This document shows positions 51,748 to 60,906 of a DNA stretch of 64,000 nt, piece by piece. Position numbers and translations under genes: made by a program. Source of the DNA: Flavobacterium sp. CF108 (GTDB taxonomy: Bacteria; Bacteroidota; Bacteroidia; Flavobacteriales; Flavobacteriaceae); contig NZ_FQWW01000003.1 in NCBI RefSeq assembly GCF_900129795.1, positions 62,001 to 126,000 on the forward strand, in the 5' to 3' direction. Numbering within the stretch: the first letter of the stretch is position 1; each line of letters opens with the position of its first letter. The notes below the pieces were generated by a model. It was not told the DNA's origin and searched no databases. It saw nothing but the letters and a program-made list of their open reading frames with translations.

Positions 51748-53337
51748 TTAAATTGTTATGATATTAAAATTCATTTCTAAAGGTTTCAGTTTTTGCAATA
51801 AAAGCGGAACTAATTGCTCGCCTTTTTCCAGATAAAATTCTGAAAAATTACTTTGACGTTCCTGTAAACTATTATTTGGGAATAGTTCGCATTGTAGATC
51901 TACTACACGCTGCAATTGATTGTTAAGTTTTCTTTTTTGTGCTTTCAATAAACGCTTTTCTAAATTTTCAAGACCTTTTGTCTGTTTCACTTCCTGTGCT
52001 TTTACAGCTCCAGAAAAAGATTTATCGGTTTGATTTGCTAATTCGTAAAGATATTGAAATTGGGTTTTCAATATTTCTTTTTGAGGCGTTAAATCAATTG
52101 GAAATGCAGAAATTTTGTGAGTAATCACATTTATTAAATTTTCTTGTTTGGTAAAAAGAGCCGCCCAGCTTAAGTTTAATTGATCTGCTTTTTTTTCTTG
52201 TTTTTCGGTTGCCAAAAGAACAGAGTTACGAACCAAAATCATTGGAAAAGTAATTTTTACGGCATCAAAAAAAGATTTTAATTCCAGCCAATAAGCAATT
52301 TCTCCGCCTCCGCCAATGTAGCATAGATTCGGAAGAATAATTTCCTGATAAAGTGGACGCATGATAACATTTGGACTGAATTTTTCAGGATGATTTTCTA
52401 ATTCTGAAAGAATTTGTTCTTTAGAAAATGAAATTTTTGTGTTGTTTACAAAGTACTTACCTTCTTCAAAAACGATTCTTTCACGTAGATTATCTTCAAT
52501 ATAAAATAAATTAATCTCCCGCGGATTTACCTGAACCGTATATTCTTTTAATTGCTCAATTGTTTTCTGAACCGCTTTGTATGAAGTCTGTTTTTCTAGT
52601 TCTTCTTTTGCATACGGGATAAAAACACGTTTTAAATCGGCATCGTCAGCATCTATAATTACTAAACCATAATTAGCAAATAAACTGTTAGCTAAAAATC
52701 GGGTTGCATCTGCCAGATTATCGTGTTTTAAATAAGCATCTTCAAAAAGCTTTTTTAAAGTATTGGCGTTTGTGCTTGAGCCTAATTCCAGAGAATAAAT
52801 TTCAAAGAATTCATCTAAACCTTCCGTTGAAAGCCGTCCAACTGGTCCGTTACTTTCTTTGTTCCATCTAAATTTTTTTCCTTTAAAATTAAAATAGTTG
52901 ATTTCTTCAAAATCATGATCTTCTGTCGCCATCCAATAAATTGGAACAAAATTGTACGACGGATATTTCGATTTTAATTCCTTAGTAAGATTGATGGTCG
53001 AAATGATTTTATATAAGAAATACAATGGCCCGCTAAATAAATTTAACTGATGTCCGGTTGTAATTGTAAAAGTATTTTCGAGTGCTAAAAGCTCAATGTT
53101 TTGTTTTGTTGAGTCAGAAATTTCGATGCTTTGATATTGCTTTTTTAAAGTTGTAACCAAAGGAATTCGGTTACTGTTATCAAAGTTGTCTGCTTTTTCG
53201 GCAATCTGTTTTTCGAAATTCTCTAATGTTGGAAAATTGTTGTACAGCGGTTTTAATTCTGATTTCTGATCTAAATAATCTTGTATCAATTTAGAGAAAT
53301 ATCTAGATGTTTGATAGCTGATACAGTCGGTAGGCAT
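51748..53337 (-). CDS. bshC: Bacillithiol biosynthesis cysteine-adding enzyme
   Basis: This 529-residue protein adds cysteine to glucosaminyl-malate in the last step of bacillithiol synthesis. Motifs seen are TITTGHQLNLFSGPLYFLYKIIS, FVPIYWMATEDHDFEEIN and FSPNVIMRPLYQEIILPNLCYIGGGGEIAYWLELK, typical of the nucleotidyltransferase-like core. A C-terminal coiled coil (about 430-500, LEKRLLKAQKRKLNNQLQR) matches the family. Flavobacteria use bacillithiol. bshA and bshB are not adjacent. Confidence 0.93.
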   Translation of the reverse strand: MPTDCISYQTSRYFSKLIQDYLDQKSELKPLYNNFPTLENFEKQIAEKADNFDNSNRIPLVTTLKKQYQSIEISDSTKQNIELLALENTFTITTGHQLNLFSGPLYFLYKIISTINLTKELKSKYPSYNFVPIYWMATEDHDFEEINYFNFKGKKFRWNKESNGPVGRLSTEGLDEFFEIYSLELGSSTNANTLKKLFEDAYLKHDNLADATRFLANSLFANYGLVIIDADDADLKRVFIPYAKEELEKQTSYKAVQKTIEQLKEYTVQVNPREINLFYIEDNLRERIVFEEGKYFVNNTKISFSKEQILSELENHPEKFSPNVIMRPLYQEIILPNLCYIGGGGEIAYWLELKSFFDAVKITFPMILVRNSVLLATEKQEKKADQLNLSWAALFTKQENLINVITHKISAFPIDLTPQKEILKTQFQYLYELANQTDKSFSGAVKAQEVKQTKGLENLEKRLLKAQKRKLNNQLQRVVDLQCELFPNNSLQERQSNFSEFYLEKGEQLVPLLLQKLKPLEMNFNIITI

Positions 53338-53608
53338 AATTTTAAATTTATTTTTGACAGTTGTAAATTTAATGAAAATATAGAGTTAAAAGCGGTTTTA
53401 ACTATTGCTTAAGATTGATTTTTATTTTTTGTTTTAAAGTTCCTATAATCAGGTTTTTAAATTTGAGTAAATTAAACATTGTTTAAAATGCTAAATACAT
53501 GAAATTTGTTAAAAACACAGAAGTGTTCTGAAACTAATTGTCTTAAATGTGAAATATTAATAACGAAACTATATTTTTGTAAACAAAAAAAGATATACCT
53601 GATTTTGC

Positions 53609-54886
53609 ATGGAAACAAACCCTAAAAAGAAGAACTCACTTAAACATGTTCTTTTTGGAAGCCTAATTGGCACCACAATTGAATTTTTTGACTTTTATAT
53701 TTATGCCAATGCTGCAGTATTGGTTTTTCCTCAATTATTTTTTCCTGGTTCAGATTCGACAATGGCGACTCTGGAATCTTTAGCAACTTTTTCAATCGCC
53801 TTTTTATCACGTCCGCTAGGTTCTGCCTTCTTTGGACATTATGGAGATAAAATTGGACGAAAATTTACTTTAGTTGCCGCTTTATTAACGATGGGTATTT
53901 CAACGGTAACAATAGGATTTTTGCCAAGTTATGCCAGTATTGGTGTTGCGGCTCCGTTATTATTAATGTTATGCCGATTTGGACAAGGCGTTGGTTTAGG
54001 CGGCGAATGGGGAGGTGCTGTTTTATTAGCGATAGAAAATGCACCGCCAAATAAACGTGCCTGGTACGGAATGTTCCCACAACTGGGCGCTCCAATAGGA
54101 TTACTGCTTTCTGGCGGAACTTTTTTATTGTTAACCGATTCCATGAGCAATGAAGATTTTATGGATTATGGCTGGAGAATTCCGTTTATTGCCAGTTCAT
54201 TATTGGTTGTTGTTGGGTTTTATATCCGAACAAAAATTACAGAAACCCCATCTTTCGAAAATTCTAAAAAAGAACAGGAAGAAGTTAAAGTTCCTTTTTT
54301 AACAATTGTGAAATCATATAAAAACCAATTGATTTTTGGAACGTTTGCAGCCATCACAACATTTTTAGTTTTTTATTTGATGACTGTTTTTACATTAAGC
54401 TGGGCAACTTCAGACTTAGGAATTGTTAAAAGAAATGGATTATTGATACAATTGTTTTCGGTATTGTTTTTTGCTATTTTTATTCCGGTTTCGGCTGTAG
54501 TTGCAGATAAAATTGGCCGACGTAAAATGCTTATCATAGCTACAGCAGCTATTGCAATTTTCGGGTTTTTCTTTTCTTACTTTTTAAGTTCTGGAAATAT
54601 TGTTTTAGTTACCACTTTTGCCTGTATCGGAATGGCTTTAATGGGATTTACTTATGGACCTTTAGGAACTTTTCTGTCGGAGTTGTTTCCAACAAATGTC
54701 CGTTATTCTGGCGCGTCTTTGACTTTTAATCTAGCAGGAATTCTTGGTGCAGCTTTTGCACCTATGATCGCAATTTGGTTAGCGTCTACTTATAGTGTGA
54801 GCTATGTTGGTTTGTATTTAACAATTGCCGCAGTTATTTCCTTAGTTTCATTTTTGGTAATTAGCAAGGAGGAACATAAATTTTAA
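53609..54886 (+). CDS. MFS transporter, metabolite:H+ symporter (MHS) type
   Basis: This 425-residue inner-membrane protein has 12 helices. IGTTIEFFDFYIYANAAVLVF in helix 1, FGHYGDKIGRKFTL in loop 2-3, FGQGVGLGGEWGGAVLLAIENAP in helix 4-5 and VADKIGRRKMLI in loop 8-9 are characteristic of the ShiA/ProP/KgtP-type MHS group, which imports organic acids or osmolytes with protons. The substrate is unknown. TATTTTTG at 53572-53579 is a good -7 element. Confidence 0.9.
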   Translation: METNPKKKNSLKHVLFGSLIGTTIEFFDFYIYANAAVLVFPQLFFPGSDSTMATLESLATFSIAFLSRPLGSAFFGHYGDKIGRKFTLVAALLTMGISTVTIGFLPSYASIGVAAPLLLMLCRFGQGVGLGGEWGGAVLLAIENAPPNKRAWYGMFPQLGAPIGLLLSGGTFLLLTDSMSNEDFMDYGWRIPFIASSLLVVVGFYIRTKITETPSFENSKKEQEEVKVPFLTIVKSYKNQLIFGTFAAITTFLVFYLMTVFTLSWATSDLGIVKRNGLLIQLFSVLFFAIFIPVSAVVADKIGRRKMLIIATAAIAIFGFFFSYFLSSGNIVLVTTFACIGMALMGFTYGPLGTFLSELFPTNVRYSGASLTFNLAGILGAAFAPMIAIWLASTYSVSYVGLYLTIAAVISLVSFLVISKEEHKF

Positions 54887-54913
54887 ATAATAGAATTCTA
54901 AATTTCTTGAAAT

Positions 54914-54953
54914 AAAAAAAGGTGCAGTCTAGTTTAATCTGCGCCTTTTATTT
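54914..54953. terminator. Bidirectional terminator
   Basis: AAAGGTGCAG pairs with CTGCGCCTTT (one T-G wobble) around TCTAGTTTAAT, flanked by A and T runs. It lies between the convergent MFS and giant surface protein genes. Confidence 0.88.
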
Positions 54954-54957
54954 GAAA

Positions 54958-57900
54958 TTATCTTTTTAAACTAAAATGTCCTCTAAATTCTGTTCCGTTT
55001 AATCTTGTAACAGTAAACCAATAATCTGAAGCTGGTTCTTGGTGACCAAGATAAGTTCCATCCCAAGAAGCATTTGGAACTAATTCTTTTATTAATTTTC
55101 CATAACGATCAAATATCCTAATTACTGTGTTTGGTGCTAAATAAGCCGAATCAATTGTCCAATGATCATTGAAGTTGTCATTATTTGGCGTAAAGAATTT
55201 TGGAAAAGGCAATTCATCAACAAAATTTATACAATCGCCAATTGTTGCCTCAAGAATAGTTATCGAAACTGGAATTCTGTCACTTTCGCAATTATTTATG
55301 GTTTGCGAAGCGTAATAAATAACTCCATTTTCAAGAGATGTAGATTCTGATAATGACATGTTTGAAGAACTACTTTCGTACCATTTTATATTTTGCCCTG
55401 TAATATCAATATCTTTAATTGATGCATTTTTTTGAATGCAAAATGTTTGTGGCGAATCAGCTATTGGATTTTGGGTGTCTTGTACTTTTACGGTAACAGC
55501 AAATCTTTTACTTTCGCAATTATTTAGTGTTTGGGTTGCATAATAAATACCATCATGTAATAAATCTGTGTCAGATAAAATGTTTCCATTTATTGCAGCA
55601 TCATACCACTTAACAGTTGTTCCTGTAATCGAAATATCTGCGATTGTTGCAATCTCATCAATACAAAATGGCTGGCTATTATTTCCAGTTGGCAGTGGAG
55701 TATCATAAACTTTAACTAAAACAGGAGTTCTGTCACCTTCACATCCAATTGTCTGTGAAGCATAGTATGTTCTGTTATCTTCTAATAAAGTGGTGTTTGG
55801 TAAACTAGCTGCAGAGAAATTAGTATCGTACCATTTTATATTTTGTCCTGACATTTGAATATTACTTAAAGTTGCATTTTCTTTTTTGCAAAATTCTGTA
55901 TTTCCATTTAATACTGGTGCAGAAGGCGTATTTACTATTGAAACAGTAATTCCAAGTCTTTGACTTTCACAGCTATTTTCTGTCTGTGAAGCATAATAAG
56001 TTTGTCCATCAACAAGATTTGTAGTTTTGGTTAATAAAGAACCATTGTTTAAAGAATCGTACCATTTTATTGCAGTTCCCGTAACCTGAAGATCTGCAAT
56101 AGTTGGATTTTGTCCTGAACAAAATGGTTGATTTATATTTCCTGTTGGAGGAAAAGTAACCTGAATATTAATTGTAACAGGAACTCTTTCACTTTCACAT
56201 CCGTTTATAGTTTGTGAAGCATAATATGTTGCTTTATCCTGAGCTACAGTTGTTGTAGGCACAAGTGTTCCTCCTGTTAGGTTACTGTACCATTTTATAT
56301 TTTGTCCTGTAATTTGGATATCGTTTACTGTAGCATTTTTGTCAACACAGAAAGTTTGTAGGGAATTTAAAATTTCCGGTACCGGTAAAGAATTAATAAA
56401 AGGCACTATAGTTGCTTTTGTAGATTCAGAAATACAACCACTTGAATTTTTAATTTTTAGATAATATTCACCCGGCTCTAAATATCCTGACGTCGCATTG
56501 TTAGTCCACGTTATACCATTATCAAAACTATATTCTGATGCACTAGAAAGAATATTTATTTTTCCCTTACTATTATTACAGTTTGGCTGAATACTGTTAT
56601 ATGAAGGTGGAAAAGGATAATCTGCAGGTGCATTTATCTGAACAGTAACCGGATCAGATATACATCCAGCCGAGTTTTGAATCTTAATTTTATATGTTCC
56701 AATAGCTAAATTACCAGAAACTGCATTTGTTTTCCAGCTTATTCCGTTATCAAAACTATATTTTGGAGCAGGAGTTGTTATTGTAATGCTTCCCAAGGGA
56801 TTTGTACAACTTGTGGGCTGGGAAACTGTATAAACGGGATTCGTTATGGCATCTAATGGAGGATCGATTATTACTTTAATAGCAGTAGAAGGACATCCTG
56901 TAGCACTATTTTTTATTCTAACAAAATAATTTCCGGGATTTAAGCCCGTTAATTTGTTATTTGTTACCCAGTTTGCCCCATTATCAAAGCTATATTGATA
57001 AGCATTTGCTGATATTGTTATAATTCCTTTTGCAGCGGTACAACTGCTTGGCTGCGAAACTAAAATACCTGGTGGTTGAGGAGCAGGATTAGGATCTTTA
57101 AGAGAAAGAAATTTAGGGCTGGATTCACATCCCAATACTGATTTTATTATTAAATAATAATCACCAGCTTTTAAATTGGAAAAATCAGGATTTGAACTCC
57201 AGTTTTCACCATTATCGATACTGTATTCTGATGCGGGTGAAGTAAATTTAATATTTCCTAAAGATTCGCAATTAGGCTGGGTTAAGGTAATTGAAGGTTC
57301 ATCAAGATAAAATCGTGATATATTGACAGCTTGCGGATAAGACTGACATCCTAATGCATTTTTTAATATTATATAATAAATCCCTTCGTCTAAATCAGTA
57401 GAAATTGGGTTCTTAGTCCAAGTCATTCCATTGTCAAAACTATATTCATCACCAATTGGATCAATAGAAATACTTCCCCCTTTCTCACATGTTGGTTTTG
57501 TAGTTGTATATTCGGGTGTTTCTATAAATATTGGGTAAATAGGAGCAACGACTTGATAAGACTCGCAACCCGTTTCGTCTTTTGTTATAATATAGTAATT
57601 ACTCGAATAAATTGATGCCGGAATATTTAAAACTTTATTTGAATTACTCCATGTTCTTCCGCCATCAAAACTATATTGTGCCGCTGGAGTATCAACTATA
57701 ATACTTCCTGGTGATCCACATTTAGGCTGGGTTATGCGTATGTCTGGAAAGTTTAATTTTGGCTCTTTAAAATTTACACTATAATAAGTTGGTGAAATAC
57801 AGCCAGATTCATTTTTTATTTTTGGATAGTAAAAACCCGGTGGTAAATTTATAGCTGTGGGGTTAGTTCCCCAAGTTTGTCCGCCATCAAAGCTGTAAAA

Positions 57901-60774
57901 AGGAGCCGGAGTTGTAATAGTAATACTTCCTCCTTTGTTACAAGTTGGATCTGTGTAAGTGTATTCTGCGTCTTTTAATGCAAAAGGTATAAAATTTACA
58001 TAAATACTTTCGGAGATGCATCCGTTACTGTTTTTTATTCTTATCCGATATTCAGAATCTACAGGTAAATTTGTCGCAGTTGGATTTGTAGTCCATGTTG
58101 CGCCATCATTAAAACTATAAAAGGAAGCTGGAGTTGTAATTGTAATGCTGCCAGTTGCATTATTATCGCAAACATTTGGTTGTGTAATATTGAAATATGG
58201 AGGTTCAAAGAAAACAGAATTAATATGAACGTTAAAAGGAATACTAATACAGCCCTCTGCATTTTTTATTACAATTTCGTAATTACCTTCTTCCAGATTA
58301 GATTTTTTTGGATTTGTTCCCCATGTTGCACCACCATCAAAACTATAAAAAGAAGCAGTAGTTGTAATTGTAATAGTCCCATTATTATTACAGTCAGGCT
58401 GAGTAACCAAATAAGCTGGAAAATCTAAATAATGATCATAAATAGAAACCCTTGTTTGATAAGTCATGCATCCATTACTGTTTCTTGTTTTTAAATAATA
58501 ATCACTAGCTTTTAAATTTACAGCTGTTGGGTTTGTAGACCAGGTTTGACCATCATCAAAACTATATTCTTCACCTGGTGATGTAATAGTTATACTGGCA
58601 CCTGAATCACACGTTACTTGCTTGTTTATTATATATCTAGTGTCTTCAGTATAAATTTCAGGATACATATATACATATTGAGGATCTGATATACAGCCAA
58701 ACTCATTTTTTATAGAAATAAAAAAATCTGTAAAAACAGTAGGAATTGTTGCTGTTGGATTCGTAGTCCAGGTTAAACCGCGATCAAAACTATATTCAGC
58801 TGCAGGAGTTGTAATTGTGATACTTCCGTTAGTGCTACAGGTAGATTGAACAAGTGAGAAAGTAGGATTTGGCAGAAAATAAGGTTTAAGGAAAATATAT
58901 AATGGTTCAGTTTCACAGCCAAACTCATTTTTTGTTTTTACTATATAAGTTCCAGATTCCAGATTTACGGCTTTAGGATTTGTGGTCCATGTTATGCCAT
59001 TGTCAAAACTATACTGTTCTGCAGCGGTTAAAATAGTAATTGAGCCCAAGTTTGCGCAAGAAGGATTAACGGATCTTACTTTCGGAAAAGGGGCGTAAAA
59101 CTTTTTCAAATAAATATATTCAAGAGGTGTATTGGATTCACAGCCATTTTGGGTCTTAATTTTTATATAGTAATAACCTGAAGGCAGATTTGTTGCAGTT
59201 GGATTTGTTGTCCATGTGACTCCATTGTCAAAACTATATTCATTTGCAGGTGTTGTAATAGTTATACTCCCTCCTGAACTACAACTAGGGACTGTAAAGG
59301 TATATTTAGGATAATCTAAATGAGGAATAAAGAGCAATACATTTTGCGAATAAGATTCACAACCTAAATTATTTTTAACTTTAATGTTGTAATCTCCTTC
59401 TGGTAAATTTCCTTTAGCAGGATTCGTACTCCAGGTTAATCCATCATCAAAACTATATTGAGATCCGGGAGTTGTAATAGTGATACTGCCTTTGGTATTA
59501 CATGTTGGCTGTACAATTGAAAATGAAGGTCTGTCCAGCAGTACCGGATCAATTATTGTAACAATAGAGGGTGCTGAAATACATCCAGCTGTAGATTTAG
59601 TTTTAACGTAATATTTTCCTGGACTAGTTGAAATAAAAATAGGATCAGTCTGCCATGATTTACCATTGTCAAAGCTATAATTTAGTCCTGTTTCTTTAAC
59701 AGTTATGTTTCCTTTTATATTATTGCAGTTAGGTTGAACAACAGTCGTTTCAGGACTTAAAAGTGAATTGTTTATTGTGAAATTTGAACTAACGAAGCAA
59801 GTATTTCCATTCGTTATTTTAACTGAATACGCTCCAATATTAGATGGGATTGATGATATGGAATTAGTTTTATTTGTTGCTCCATTTATAGCAATTCCAT
59901 CTTTATACCATTGATAAGTGGTATTTGAGTTTAGGTTTTTAGTTATGTTAGCCGTTAGTTGTAAATTACCATTGCAAAAGGAACCCGTTTCATTAATAGT
60001 TACCCCAAAATTTTCGGAAGTGTTCAAAATTAAATTGTCATAAAGAAATGAAAGGGTCTCTAACGTATCAAATAATGGAGGTAATTTTCCTGAAGGAGGC
60101 CCCAGCATTATTGAATTTATGTTTACACTTGGAGTAAAAGTCATGGTGATTTCTCCCCATACAGATTGAGGTTGATATGTTACATGCCCAATTTCAATCC
60201 AGCTCGGATCAAAAGCATCTGGACTTGAATTGGTATACAATGGTAAATTATCACGATTATTGGATCCAAAAAGGGTAATATTAACAGGTTCTAAGTAATT
60301 AAAATCAAATTCTTTATTATTACTTTCATCTATGTAGATACTAGTTAACGTAGCGATATTTAATTTTAACTGATATTTTGTTCCTGCAATTAAAGGGGTT
60401 TGTAATTTAGTTGCGAGGTATTCTTTTCTGCTATTTTTATACTCAGCCCTGATTATTCCGTCACCATCAGGAAAATTTTGAAGTTGTTTATTGTAAATAG
60501 CATTTTGTTTTTCACAATTCATATAATCAGGAGAAGGCTGGGTCCCTTTTACCCATGAAGTTACCGCACTTAAATCGTTTAAATTATACGGGCAATTTGT
60601 TTTTTCTTCAAAAGAAGGATTAGCTAAGATAGAAGTTGTTTTATTACAAATACAATCACTGTCATTCAAATCTATTTTTCCGTCACCGTCGTCATCAAGA
60701 CCATTATTACAGTTTTCCTGAGCATTACAAAATAAAGAAAATAATAAAAAGATAAAGAGTAATTTATGTTTCAT
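54958..60774 (-). CDS. Giant repetitive surface protein with T9SS type B sorting domain
   Basis: This 1938-residue protein has a signal peptide (KLLFIFLLFSLFCNA) and a calcium-binding-like NNGLDDDGDGKIDLNDSDC motif (about 23-41). An N-terminal domain with NPSFE (about 45-250) and one Ig-like module (about 258-335) follow. Next come 15 repeats of about 70-85 residues, each with YSFDxGxTWxTNP and KxxxGCxS (about 345-1450), then five repeats with FCxxxNAxIxDIxITGxxIKWY (about 1465-1845). The C-terminal FFTPNNDNFNDHW...RIFDRYGKLI...WDGTYLG is the gliding motility-associated type B T9SS signal. It is probably an adhesin or extracellular scaffold. The repeats invite copy-number change. Confidence 0.9.
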   Translation of the reverse strand: MKHKLLFIFLLFSLFCNAQENCNNGLDDDGDGKIDLNDSDCICNKTTSILANPSFEEKTNCPYNLNDLSAVTSWVKGTQPSPDYMNCEKQNAIYNKQLQNFPDGDGIIRAEYKNSRKEYLATKLQTPLIAGTKYQLKLNIATLTSIYIDESNNKEFDFNYLEPVNITLFGSNNRDNLPLYTNSSPDAFDPSWIEIGHVTYQPQSVWGEITMTFTPSVNINSIMLGPPSGKLPPLFDTLETLSFLYDNLILNTSENFGVTINETGSFCNGNLQLTANITKNLNSNTTYQWYKDGIAINGATNKTNSISSIPSNIGAYSVKITNGNTCFVSSNFTINNSLLSPETTVVQPNCNNIKGNITVKETGLNYSFDNGKSWQTDPIFISTSPGKYYVKTKSTAGCISAPSIVTIIDPVLLDRPSFSIVQPTCNTKGSITITTPGSQYSFDDGLTWSTNPAKGNLPEGDYNIKVKNNLGCESYSQNVLLFIPHLDYPKYTFTVPSCSSGGSITITTPANEYSFDNGVTWTTNPTATNLPSGYYYIKIKTQNGCESNTPLEYIYLKKFYAPFPKVRSVNPSCANLGSITILTAAEQYSFDNGITWTTNPKAVNLESGTYIVKTKNEFGCETEPLYIFLKPYFLPNPTFSLVQSTCSTNGSITITTPAAEYSFDRGLTWTTNPTATIPTVFTDFFISIKNEFGCISDPQYVYMYPEIYTEDTRYIINKQVTCDSGASITITSPGEEYSFDDGQTWSTNPTAVNLKASDYYLKTRNSNGCMTYQTRVSIYDHYLDFPAYLVTQPDCNNNGTITITTTASFYSFDGGATWGTNPKKSNLEEGNYEIVIKNAEGCISIPFNVHINSVFFEPPYFNITQPNVCDNNATGSITITTPASFYSFNDGATWTTNPTATNLPVDSEYRIRIKNSNGCISESIYVNFIPFALKDAEYTYTDPTCNKGGSITITTPAPFYSFDGGQTWGTNPTAINLPPGFYYPKIKNESGCISPTYYSVNFKEPKLNFPDIRITQPKCGSPGSIIVDTPAAQYSFDGGRTWSNSNKVLNIPASIYSSNYYIITKDETGCESYQVVAPIYPIFIETPEYTTTKPTCEKGGSISIDPIGDEYSFDNGMTWTKNPISTDLDEGIYYIILKNALGCQSYPQAVNISRFYLDEPSITLTQPNCESLGNIKFTSPASEYSIDNGENWSSNPDFSNLKAGDYYLIIKSVLGCESSPKFLSLKDPNPAPQPPGILVSQPSSCTAAKGIITISANAYQYSFDNGANWVTNNKLTGLNPGNYFVRIKNSATGCPSTAIKVIIDPPLDAITNPVYTVSQPTSCTNPLGSITITTPAPKYSFDNGISWKTNAVSGNLAIGTYKIKIQNSAGCISDPVTVQINAPADYPFPPSYNSIQPNCNNSKGKINILSSASEYSFDNGITWTNNATSGYLEPGEYYLKIKNSSGCISESTKATIVPFINSLPVPEILNSLQTFCVDKNATVNDIQITGQNIKWYSNLTGGTLVPTTTVAQDKATYYASQTINGCESERVPVTINIQVTFPPTGNINQPFCSGQNPTIADLQVTGTAIKWYDSLNNGSLLTKTTNLVDGQTYYASQTENSCESQRLGITVSIVNTPSAPVLNGNTEFCKKENATLSNIQMSGQNIKWYDTNFSAASLPNTTLLEDNRTYYASQTIGCEGDRTPVLVKVYDTPLPTGNNSQPFCIDEIATIADISITGTTVKWYDAAINGNILSDTDLLHDGIYYATQTLNNCESKRFAVTVKVQDTQNPIADSPQTFCIQKNASIKDIDITGQNIKWYESSSSNMSLSESTSLENGVIYYASQTINNCESDRIPVSITILEATIGDCINFVDELPFPKFFTPNNDNFNDHWTIDSAYLAPNTVIRIFDRYGKLIKELVPNASWDGTYLGHQEPASDYWFTVTRLNGTEFRGHFSLKR

Positions 60775-60906
60775 TTGAATAATTTGGCTAAGGCAAATGT
60801 AATTAAATATCTACAATACAAAATCAAAAAATAAAAACGTAAACCATTAAAATCTTTTCCTAAAAAGTCTCTAAATATCCCGTATTTTTGCAAAAAATAA
60901 ATTCTT

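Noticed and set aside
56400..59760. Regularly spaced similar sequences suggestive of a CRISPR array
   Set aside because: They are in-frame protein repeats of the giant surface protein with 200-260 bp periods, not short repeats with unique spacers.
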